NCBI GenBank assembly: GCA_002359465.1
Contig: DENA01000025.1
Span: forward strand, 22,848-48,979
Origin: Ruminococcaceae bacterium UBA2656
Lineage (GTDB): Bacteria; Bacillota; Clostridia; Oscillospirales; Acutalibacteraceae
Length of the DNA: 26,132 bases
Direction: 5' to 3'
This document shows, piece after piece, positions 15,953 through 21,898 of the stretch (within the stretch, counting starts at the first letter, position 1; each line of letters starts with the position of its first letter). The notes under the pieces were generated by a model. The model worked only from the letters and a program-made list of their open reading frames with translations, did not search any database and was not told where the DNA came from. The position numbers and the translations under genes are program-made.

Positions 15953-16876
15953 ATGACGCAATTCGTAAGTACCTTTCTGAAGCAGGAGATCACCATTGAC
16001 GAGCTGATGACCGTCCATTATTTCGAATATAACAGCGATTTTTATTTTCCGGGCGAAACCCACGACTTCTGGGAGTTTCTTTACGTGGACAAGGGACAGG
16101 TGGACGTAACAGCCGGCAGCACCAACTATGTGCTGAAAAAAGGCGATATTATTTTTCACAAGCCCTTCGAATTCCACAGTCTGTGGGCAAACGGTGTGGT
16201 CGCACCGAACCTGGTGGTCATTACGTTTAAATGCAATTCCCCCGCCATGCATTTTTTCGACGGAAAAATCCTGAGGGTCGGCGATCTGGAACGCGACCTG
16301 CTCGGACAGGTCATTGAAGAGGCCACCGCCACTTTTTCCTCCCCGCTGGACGATGTGGACATGAAAGAACTGGTGCGCAGCGGGAAGGGCGCTTTTGCCT
16401 CCGAACAGGTGATTAAAATTCTCCTTGAACTGATGCTGATCAGCCTGATCCGCAAAGGCGGGGCCGGAGAAGAGCGGGTTTCCTCTTCCATCAGGGAGAA
16501 ATCCGGTCAGGACACTTTCACCCGGATTGTCGCGTACCTGAACCAAAACATTCACAATAAAATCACCTTGAATGATGTATGCCGTGAAAACATGTGCGGC
16601 TGTTCCTTTCTGCAGAAGGTCTTCCGGGAAAAGACCGGCGGCGGCGTGATGGAATATTTCGGAAAAATGAAGGTGGACAGCGCCAAACAGTCCATCCGCG
16701 AAGGCACAAAGAATTTTACCGAAATCGCCAACGATTTAGGCTACTCATCCATCCACTACTTTTCCCGTCACTTTAAAAAAGTGACCGGCATGACCCCATC
16801 GGAATACTCCTCCTCCGTCAAGCTGCGCACGGACAGCCAGAAGGGCCGTTCTCCCCATTTTGAAGAAGAAAACTGA
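15953..16876 (+). CDS. AraC-family transcriptional regulator
   Basis: The 307-residue protein has an N-terminal cupin-like sugar-sensing domain (about 20-150, with HDFWEFLYVDKGQVDV and LKKGDIIFHKPFEFHSLW) and a C-terminal AraC double helix-turn-helix (about 195-285). The second helix pair is typical: FTEIANDLGYSSIHYFSRHF followed by KKVTGMTPSEY. ATG at 15953 follows a TAAGGAG site. The gene is divergent from the sugar transporter operon and followed by a terminator and the kinase operon. Matching direct repeats at both neighbouring operons make it the likely local activator; the ligand is probably a sugar or sugar phosphate, by analogy with the family. Its own leader carries the hairpin element shared with recA. 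Confidence 0.93.
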   Translation: MTQFVSTFLKQEITIDELMTVHYFEYNSDFYFPGETHDFWEFLYVDKGQVDVTAGSTNYVLKKGDIIFHKPFEFHSLWANGVVAPNLVVITFKCNSPAMHFFDGKILRVGDLERDLLGQVIEEATATFSSPLDDVDMKELVRSGKGAFASEQVIKILLELMLISLIRKGGAGEERVSSSIREKSGQDTFTRIVAYLNQNIHNKITLNDVCRENMCGCSFLQKVFREKTGGGVMEYFGKMKVDSAKQSIREGTKNFTEIANDLGYSSIHYFSRHFKKVTGMTPSEYSSSVKLRTDSQKGRSPHFEEEN

Positions 16877-16914
16877 AAATTTCATGCCCGCCCGGAGAAA
16901 TCCGGCGAGATAAA

Positions 16915-16950
16915 GCCCGTTCGGTAATTTCCCCGAACGGGCCTCTTTTG
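16915..16950 (+). terminator. Terminator of the AraC regulator gene
   Basis: Arms GCCCGTTCGG (16915-16924) and CCGAACGGGC (16933-16942) pair perfectly, followed by CTCTTTTG. It separates the regulator from the downstream operon, whose operator begins at the end of the terminator tail. Confidence 0.85.
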
Positions 16951-16973
16951 TGCAAAAATCATGTTTTGTGCAA
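16948..16973 (+). promoter_or_regulatory. Direct-repeat operator, copy 2 (kinase operon)
   Basis: TTGTGCAA occurs at 16948-16955 and 16966-16973, 18 bp start to start, in the same orientation relative to its gene as the copy at 15697-15722. The spacer also contains ATG at the same place and AAATTT follows the second repeat. It lies 43 nt upstream of TAAAAT at 17017, the same distance as at the transporter promoter. Confidence 0.7.
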
Positions 16974-17016
16974 ATTTTGTGATGAATCGGATATTTATTT
17001 TAAAGGAACCATCGTC

Positions 17017-17022
17017 TAAAAT
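17017..17022 (+). promoter_or_regulatory. -10 element of the nucleotidyltransferase/kinase operon
   Basis: TAAAATAAGGG resembles the -10 region of the transporter operon. A weak TTTATT lies 17 nt upstream. The leader to the ATG at 17071 would be about 42 nt and includes the AAAAAGGAG ribosome site. Confidence 0.5.
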
Positions 17023-17070
17023 AAGGGCAGAGAGTGCAAGCCAAGCGAATTCAAAAAGGAGAAATGCAGC

Positions 17071-18000
17071 ATGAAAGAACCTATACTCGTTGTGATGGCC
17101 GCGGGAATGGGCAGCAGATACGGCGGGCCGAAGCAGATTGACCCCGTGGGGGACAACGGAGAAATTATTATTGATTTTTCCCTTTTTGACGCAGTGAATG
17201 CCGGATTCAAAAAAGTTGTGTTCCTGATTAAAAAATCCATTGAAACGGATTTCAAGGAAATCATCGGCGACAGAATGTCCAAAATCATGGATGTAAAATA
17301 TGCGTATCAGGAGGTATCACCCCTGCCGGAGGGCTACCGTGTGCCGCAGGGGCGCGATAAACCGTGGGGAACCGCGCACGCCATCCTCTGCTGCCGCGAC
17401 GTAATCGACGCGCCCTTCGCCGTGATTAACGCCGACGACTATTACGGCGGGGATGCCTTCCGCCTGATTTACAATTACCTTCTCCACAGCCGGGACGACG
17501 AACTGTACCGCTACGCCATGGTGGGCTATACGCTGGAAAACACGCTCACGGACTACGGCCACGTGGCAAGGGGTGTCTGTGTTGCCACCCCGGACGGATT
17601 TTTAAAAGATATTCACGAGCGCACCCATATTGAAAAACGGGCTGGCCTGGCTCAGTACACGGAAGACGGCGGCAAGACCTGGGTGACCATCCCGAAGGGC
17701 AGCATTGTATCCATGAATCTGTGGGGCTTTTCCGAAACAATCCTCGGCGAAATCACAGACAGGTTCCCCCCTTTTCTGGACAATGCCCTGAGTGGAAACC
17801 CGCTGAAAGCCGAGTTCTTTCTTCCGACCGTGGTGGACGAACTGCTGAAAAGCGGAAAGGCCAGCGTAAAAGTGCTGCAATCACCCGACAAATGGTTCGG
17901 GGTTACTTACCGCGAAGACAAACCGGTGGTCGTGGAAGCGATCCGCAGGATGAGAAAACAGGTAATTTATCCCGATAAGCTTTGGGAGGGCGACGAATGA
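17071..18000 (+). CDS. NDP-sugar pyrophosphorylase-like nucleotidyltransferase
   Basis: The 309-residue product is a sugar-nucleotidyltransferase (NTP_transferase fold), expected to join a sugar 1-phosphate to a nucleotide and release pyrophosphate. The nucleotide-binding signature is MAAGMGSRYGGPKQIDPVG (residues 9-27), KPWGTAHAI at 97-105 is the base/sugar region, and NADDYYG at 120-126 supplies the metal-binding acidic residue. The C-terminus has a WFGVTYREDKPVV segment seen in this subfamily. It overlaps the kinase gene by four bases (ATGA). The substrate is not readable; N-acetylhexosamine 1-phosphate with UTP is the best guess from the neighbouring NahK-like kinase. A conserved operator pair lies upstream. 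Confidence 0.88.
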   Translation: MKEPILVVMAAGMGSRYGGPKQIDPVGDNGEIIIDFSLFDAVNAGFKKVVFLIKKSIETDFKEIIGDRMSKIMDVKYAYQEVSPLPEGYRVPQGRDKPWGTAHAILCCRDVIDAPFAVINADDYYGGDAFRLIYNYLLHSRDDELYRYAMVGYTLENTLTDYGHVARGVCVATPDGFLKDIHERTHIEKRAGLAQYTEDGGKTWVTIPKGSIVSMNLWGFSETILGEITDRFPPFLDNALSGNPLKAEFFLPTVVDELLKSGKASVKVLQSPDKWFGVTYREDKPVVVEAIRRMRKQVIYPDKLWEGDE

Positions 18001-19109
18001 AACCGGTCAAAAATGAATTTTTGCCTGCAATTGTAAAGAAATTTCAGTTTGAGGGTCAATATGTGGGCATTCTGCCCTACGGAAGCGGACACATCAACGA
18101 CACCTTTTCCGTCTTCTTCCAGCTTGAGGAACGCACCCGCAGATACATCCTCCAGAGAATCAACACAAACGTGTTCCGCAAGCCGGCGGAGCTGATGGAA
18201 AACGTGATTGGCGTAACCCGCTATCTGCACGGCGCCATCGCCGCGGCGGGCGGCGACCCCCTCCGTGAAACCCTGAATCTGGTGCCCACCAAAGACGGCG
18301 CGTTTTACTATGTCGATGAAGACGGCGGATACTGGCGTTCCTACCTTTTTATTGAGAATACCGTCACCCTGCAGCAGACAAGATCGAAAGAGGAATTCTA
18401 TAATTCCGCCCGCTCCTTCGGACGGTTCCAGATGCTGCTGGCCGACTATCCGGCAGCCACGCTTCACGAGACTATCCCGCTGTTCCACAATACGCCGAAC
18501 CGCATTCTCCAGTTCAAAGAGTCCCTCGCCGCGGATGTGAAGGGCAGGGCGGCCGGCGTAAAAGAGGAAATCGACTTTGTTTTACAGCGCGAGGAATACA
18601 CGCATCTTCTGGTGGATATGCAGGAACAGGGCAACCTGCCCCTGCGGGTCACCCACAACGACACCAAGCTGAACAATGTGCTGATCGACAGCGAAACCGG
18701 AAAAGGCATCTGCGTCATTGATCTGGATACCGTTATGCCCGGGCTTTCCCTGTACGACTTCGGCGATTCCATCCGCTTCGGCGCGAGCACGGCGGCGGAG
18801 GACGAGCAGGATCTTTCCAAGGTGCATTTCGACATCGGCCTGTTTGAAGCCTATACCAGAGGTTTTCTGGAAGTCGCGGGAAAAGTGCTGACCAACGCCG
18901 AAATACAAAGCCTGCCCGACGGCGCAAAGATGATGACGCTCGAATGCGGCATCCGCTTTCTGGCCGACTACCTCGCCGGGGACACCTACTTTAAAATCAG
19001 CCGTAAAGGCCACAACCTTGACCGCGCCCGCACGCAGTTCAGGCTGGTTGAGGAGATGGAGCAGCAGTGGGACATTATGGCGAAAATCGTCGGTTATTAC
19101 TGTAAATAA
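17997..19109 (+). CDS. NahK-like N-acetylhexosamine 1-kinase (APH fold)
   Basis: This is a phosphotransferase of the aminoglycoside-kinase fold resembling N-acetylhexosamine 1-kinase, which phosphorylates GlcNAc or GalNAc at C1 in the bifidobacterial lacto-N-biose pathway. The start is ATG at 17997, overlapping the previous stop as ATGA and preceded by GGGAGGG; the product has 371 residues. Family motifs are the glycine loop YGSGHINDTF (about 28-37), the catalytic loop THNDTKLNNVLID (about 219-231, Asp222) and the metal-binding IDLDTVMPGLSLYDFGDSIRFG (Asp242/Asp244). Coupling to a nucleotidyltransferase suggests conversion of a sugar to sugar 1-phosphate to NDP-sugar. No GH112 phosphorylase is in the window, so the full lacto-N-biose pathway is not shown here. 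Another C1-OH sugar as substrate is possible. Confidence 0.85.
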   Translation: MKPVKNEFLPAIVKKFQFEGQYVGILPYGSGHINDTFSVFFQLEERTRRYILQRINTNVFRKPAELMENVIGVTRYLHGAIAAAGGDPLRETLNLVPTKDGAFYYVDEDGGYWRSYLFIENTVTLQQTRSKEEFYNSARSFGRFQMLLADYPAATLHETIPLFHNTPNRILQFKESLAADVKGRAAGVKEEIDFVLQREEYTHLLVDMQEQGNLPLRVTHNDTKLNNVLIDSETGKGICVIDLDTVMPGLSLYDFGDSIRFGASTAAEDEQDLSKVHFDIGLFEAYTRGFLEVAGKVLTNAEIQSLPDGAKMMTLECGIRFLADYLAGDTYFKISRKGHNLDRARTQFRLVEEMEQQWDIMAKIVGYYCK

Positions 19110-19131
19110 TAAATAAATTTTCAATTTTCTA

Positions 19132-19159
19132 TTGTTTTATTGAAAAAATGCAGTACAAT
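19132..19159 (+). promoter_or_regulatory. Putative promoter of the SGNH hydrolase gene
   Basis: TTGTTT (19132-19137), a 16-nt spacer and TACAAT (19154-19159) lie 30 nt upstream of the chosen ATG. No terminator separates the kinase gene from this point, so read-through is also possible. Confidence 0.5.
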
Positions 19160-19189
19160 GGAGCAAAAGAAGCAGAAGGGAACCGGGAC

Positions 19190-19828
19190 ATGAAAAACAT
19201 TCTTTGCTACGGCGATTCCAATACCTACGGACTGAAGCCGGGGATGACGGGAAGATACGCAAGGGACAGCCGGTGGACGGGCCTGCTTCAAAAATTACTC
19301 GGCGACGGCTATTATGTAATAGAAGAGGGGCTGGGCGGCAGAACCACCGTCTGGGACGACCCGATTGAAGAACATAAAAACGGAAAGACCTATTTGCTGC
19401 CCTGCCTTGACAGCCATAAGCCGCTGGATCTGGTTGTGATCATGCTGGGAACAAACGATCTGAAAAAGCGCTTTTCCCTTCCCGTATGCGACATTGCGTG
19501 GGGTATGGAAAATCTGATAAAAACGATTATGAAATCGGAATCCGGCAACGCGGGGAGCGCCCCGCAGATTCTTTTGATCGCTCCGGTTCCCATTGCAAAC
19601 GCAGGCATCAGAGACTTGTGCCTGATGTTCGGCGACGGAATGGAAAGCAGCAATTTTCTGGCCGGCGAGTATGAGCAGGTTGCGAAACGCAACGCCGTCC
19701 ACTTTCTCAATCCGGGCAAAAGCGTGGAAGTCGGTCCGGAGGACGGTCTTCATTACACCCGGGCGGGCCATCGGAAAATGGCGGAACTGGTCGCGCAAAA
19801 GGTCAAAGAAATTTACCCGCAGGAATAG
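19190..19828 (+). CDS. SGNH/GDSL hydrolase, arylesterase/acyltransferase-like
   Basis: The 212-residue cytosolic protein has all SGNH blocks: GDSNTYG with catalytic Ser10, the block II glycine in EEGLGGRTTVWDDP (about 45-58), GTND with Asn89, and DGLHYT with Asp185 and His188. The order and the DSRWTGLL, EEGL.GRTT and DLVVIMLGTND segments resemble the Mycobacterium smegmatis acyltransferase MsAcT and arylesterases, from memory of that family. I chose ATG at 19190 rather than 19148, since the latter lies inside the predicted promoter and lacks a ribosome site. Its position at the end of a sugar locus suggests removal of O-acyl groups from the imported carbohydrate (inference). Confidence 0.9.
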   Translation: MKNILCYGDSNTYGLKPGMTGRYARDSRWTGLLQKLLGDGYYVIEEGLGGRTTVWDDPIEEHKNGKTYLLPCLDSHKPLDLVVIMLGTNDLKKRFSLPVCDIAWGMENLIKTIMKSESGNAGSAPQILLIAPVPIANAGIRDLCLMFGDGMESSNFLAGEYEQVAKRNAVHFLNPGKSVEVGPEDGLHYTRAGHRKMAELVAQKVKEIYPQE

Positions 19829-19875
19829 CGGAGGATTTTTCACTTTGATTAAATACCATATTTGATAGAGTCCCC

Positions 19876-19917
19876 AAAAAACAGGAGCTGTTCCCTTCGG
19901 GTACGGCTCCTGTTTTT
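19876..19917. terminator. Terminator between SGNH gene and the small-ORF/RDD side (bidirectional)
   Basis: Arms AAAAAACAGGAGC (19876-19888) and GCTCCTGTTTTT (19906-19917) pair with T-runs on both strands, so the hairpin can stop convergent transcripts from either side. Confidence 0.85.
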
Positions 19918-20035
19918 AATACTGATAATTATCCGGGTCTTCTCCGGAACGCTCGTCCCGGTTCAGCAAAGAATTCCGCTTCCAATGATTAGGGCAGCAG
20001 AAAACCGGCAAAAATAAAAGCAATCGCCTTTCCAT
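19916..20035 (-). CDS. Candidate small ORF, 39 residues, unknown
   Basis: A minus-strand frame starts at ATG 20035 with AGGGG about six bases upstream and ends at TAA overlapping the terminator. The product starts with a short hydrophobic run, MERRLLLFLPVFCC, and continues PNHWKRNSLLNRDERSGED to a polar end. It lies after the hairpin that ends the RDD gene, and no promoter is obvious. Its ribosome site sits in one arm of an inverted repeat, TTAGGGCAG/CTGCCCTAA (19989-19997 and 20042-20050). It is too short to be judged by composition; chance is quite possible. Confidence 0.3.
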   Translation of the reverse strand: MERRLLLFLPVFCCPNHWKRNSLLNRDERSGEDPDNYQY

Positions 20036-20060
20036 TATCCCCTGCCCTAAATAGAAATCA

Positions 20061-20102
20061 GCACCGGAGCCGCAAAACAGCAGTGTTTTGCGGCTCCGGT
20101 GC
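20061..20102 (-). terminator. Long perfect hairpin ending the sppA-RDD unit
   Basis: Arms of 19 bases, GCACCGGAGCCGCAAAACA (20061-20079) and its exact complement (20084-20102), pair around a GCAG loop, beginning two bases after the RDD stop codon. On the minus strand only a weak T-rich tail follows (TGATTTCTATTTA), so it may terminate transcription or protect the mRNA 3' end. Confidence 0.65.
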
Positions 20103-20103
20103 T

Positions 20104-20712
20104 TCAGGTCTGCGGATTCCCCGGAATATCCCCGCCGGAAGGCTCCGGCTCCGGCGCGGGAACAGGCGGCTGCGAAGGGATCGGCGGAACAGGCTGCCCG
20201 TAATATGGCATATACGCCGGCATGGGCTGGTACGCCTGCCTTGGGGGCAGCGGCATGCATTTGCAGACATAAATCACCTTTGTATCGCAGATCAGGTCAT
20301 GCAGGCCGCGCTTGTCGCGGTTCAGTCCGATCAGGATATAACCGACAAACAGCAGGGAGGACAGATACCGCCCAATTGTTTCCCGGTAAAGGACGTTCAG
20401 CAGCGTGAGCGGCGCGCCGTCAACGGAAACCACCCGAAGGTTCATCAGTCGTTTTCCCACCGTGGCGCCCGTCTGATAGGTTAAAATGACAAAATAAGCA
20501 GACGCGGCCAGATAAAGCACGATATCCAGAAGACTGAACTGAAACAGCAGCGGGCTTGTTAAAAAGCTGTCCGGATGTTGCAGCCGGACAAAAAACATCG
20601 GGATTTTCACCGTCAGCAGAACCGCTCCCACCAGGAGCATATCGATGAGATATGCCGCCAGACGGGCAAAAAATCCGCCGCAGGCCGCATCGTTATTTTC
20701 CTGTATTTGCAT
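20104..20712 (-). CDS. RDD family membrane protein
   Basis: The 202-residue protein has an RDD domain, with the Arg and Asp pair in FFARLAAYLIDMLLVGAVLL (about 15-34) and later GATVGKRLMNLRVVSVDG. There are about three transmembrane segments (about 19-40, 55-80 and 110-130). The C-terminal 50 residues are proline-rich and low in complexity (PPRQAYQPMPAYMPYYGQP), probably a disordered tail. RDD proteins have poorly known roles, some linked to ion exchange. It overlaps sppA by 20 bases, so the two are one operon, and a peptidase-related role is conceivable but unproven. Confidence 0.85.
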   Translation of the reverse strand: MQIQENNDAACGGFFARLAAYLIDMLLVGAVLLTVKIPMFFVRLQHPDSFLTSPLLFQFSLLDIVLYLAASAYFVILTYQTGATVGKRLMNLRVVSVDGAPLTLLNVLYRETIGRYLSSLLFVGYILIGLNRDKRGLHDLICDTKVIYVCKCMPLPPRQAYQPMPAYMPYYGQPVPPIPSQPPVPAPEPEPSGGDIPGNPQT

Positions 20713-21685
20713 AATACATCGGCACCCCGCTCTCCTGTGTTTCTAAAAGCTCTTTCACCTTTTCCGCGTCGGTGGCGGTGTAGCTCTTCGCCATGGAAAA
20801 CAGGGAATTCAGGTTGAACTCGCTGCTTTTCGGCGTGAAAAAGGTGACATTCCCGCCCAACTCTTTTTTCATCTGCGCCTGAGTGTCCTCATAATTCTGA
20901 ATCCCGTCAATCAGCTTGAGGTCCAGCGCCTGCTGCGCTGTATAGATCCGCCCGTCCGCAATCGGTTTGACCGTTTCCACGCTCATCTTTCTGCCCTGCG
21001 CAACGATTCCCACAAACTGCTCATAGGATTCATCCACAAGCCCCTGAAAGATTCCGGACTGTTCCTTCGTCATTTCAACGCCCGGATTTCCCATGGATTT
21101 GTTTGGCCCGCTGGTAAACAGCACGGTGTCCACGCCAAGCTTATCCATCAGCCCCTTGTAATTGGACAGCGACAGGATAACGCCGATGGAGCCCGTCCAC
21201 GTGTTGCGGTTCGCATAGATTTTATCCGACGCCATGGAGACATAATATCCGCCGGAGCAGGCCTCGGCCCCCATATAGGTCCAGACCGGGCGACCGGTTT
21301 CCTTTTTGTACTTCAGAAGCCTCTGGTACAGCTCGTCTGTCTCGTAAACGCTCCCGCCCGGCGTATTGACATAGAGCAGGATTCCCCTGTTCTCTCCGGA
21401 TTTCTGGAACTGGTCGATCAGGTCGAGCGTTTTTTCGTGATTATAGCCCTCCGCCGGCAGCAGGGCGCTTGATGTCGTTTTCATAATCGTGCCGTCCACC
21501 TTCACTACCCCTACAAACGGTGAAGACGGAAGGTCAATTTGTGTGCCGATGGAACTCAGGACGCTTTCGGCAAGCTCCGCTTTTTTTTGTGCCTGACCGG
21601 CATTTTTAACCAGAATATTGGCGCCGCATACGAACACAAAAACAAAGGCCGCCGCAAGAATCCCCGCGATCTGTTTTTTATTCAT
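20693..21685 (-). CDS. sppA: Signal peptide peptidase SppA (S49 family)
   Basis: SppA cleaves leftover signal peptides in the membrane. The 330-residue length matches the short Firmicutes form. An N-terminal membrane anchor (about 6-26, IAGILAAAFVFVFVCGANI) is followed by a Ser/Lys protease domain with Ser144 in EACSGGYYVSMASDKIYAN and Lys196 in SGPNKSMGNPG. The NTPGGSV motif at about 107-113 and TGSIGVI are also typical. A strong promoter lies upstream with an operator-like repeat at the transcription start. The gene is coupled to the RDD protein by a 20-base overlap. Confidence 0.93.
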   Translation of the reverse strand: MNKKQIAGILAAAFVFVFVCGANILVKNAGQAQKKAELAESVLSSIGTQIDLPSSPFVGVVKVDGTIMKTTSSALLPAEGYNHEKTLDLIDQFQKSGENRGILLYVNTPGGSVYETDELYQRLLKYKKETGRPVWTYMGAEACSGGYYVSMASDKIYANRNTWTGSIGVILSLSNYKGLMDKLGVDTVLFTSGPNKSMGNPGVEMTKEQSGIFQGLVDESYEQFVGIVAQGRKMSVETVKPIADGRIYTAQQALDLKLIDGIQNYEDTQAQMKKELGGNVTFFTPKSSEFNLNSLFSMAKSYTATDAEKVKELLETQESGVPMYYANTGK

Positions 21686-21741
21686 TTTCCCATTCTCCTT
21701 TTTCCCCGCTCATACGGGGGCCGCAAAATAAAAGATTGCAA

Positions 21742-21763
21742 TTGTACTAATGTACTAATACAA
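21742..21763. promoter_or_regulatory. Operator-like repeat at the sppA start site
   Basis: Two TACTAAT units repeat eight bases apart, and the 22-base block, TTGTACTAAT...TACAA, is close to palindromic at its ends (TTGTA...TACAA). It covers about +1 to +21 of the predicted transcript, a typical place for a repressor. No matching regulator is seen in the window. Confidence 0.4.
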
Positions 21764-21768
21764 TGATA

Positions 21769-21797
21769 ATTCTACCTTTCTCGTGGCTCTTTGTCAA
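21769..21797 (-). promoter_or_regulatory. sppA promoter
   Basis: The minus strand has a perfect -35 TTGACA (21792-21797), 17 nt and TAGAAT (21769-21774), with an expected start near 21762. This is one of the best promoter matches in the window. Confidence 0.8.
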
Positions 21798-21837
21798 GTA
21801 TTTCCCGCCTGCGGGACCGATAGTCCGCCCACAGCAG

Positions 21838-21871
21838 AAAAAACAGCAGTCCGGACCCGGCCGGGCTGCTG
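21838..21871 (-). terminator. Terminator of the tandem binding-protein operon
   Basis: On the minus strand arms CAGCAG-C-CCGG and CCGG-A-CTGCTG pair with one mismatch and are followed by TTTTTT (plus A at 21838-21843). It lies just after the stop codon at 21899, so the tandem binding protein is the last gene of its operon. Confidence 0.8.
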
Positions 21872-21898
21872 CCAACATCTTACTGTCAAAGCGGATTC

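Noticed and set aside
15854..16555. Minus-strand open frame of 233 codons opposite the AraC regulator
   Set aside because: The plus-strand gene has a cupin domain and a clear AraC helix-turn-helix; the antisense frame has no domain and ends within the hairpin leader region.
16948..16973. TTGTGCAA repeats considered as a CcpA cre site
   Set aside because: They are direct repeats without the central CG and dyad symmetry of cre; the paired layout fits an AraC-type site better.
17997..19109. Kinase considered as an antibiotic (aminoglycoside) resistance gene
   Set aside because: The fold is shared, but the GSGHINDTF and IDLDTVMPGLSLYDFGDS motifs and the operon context fit NahK-like sugar kinases.
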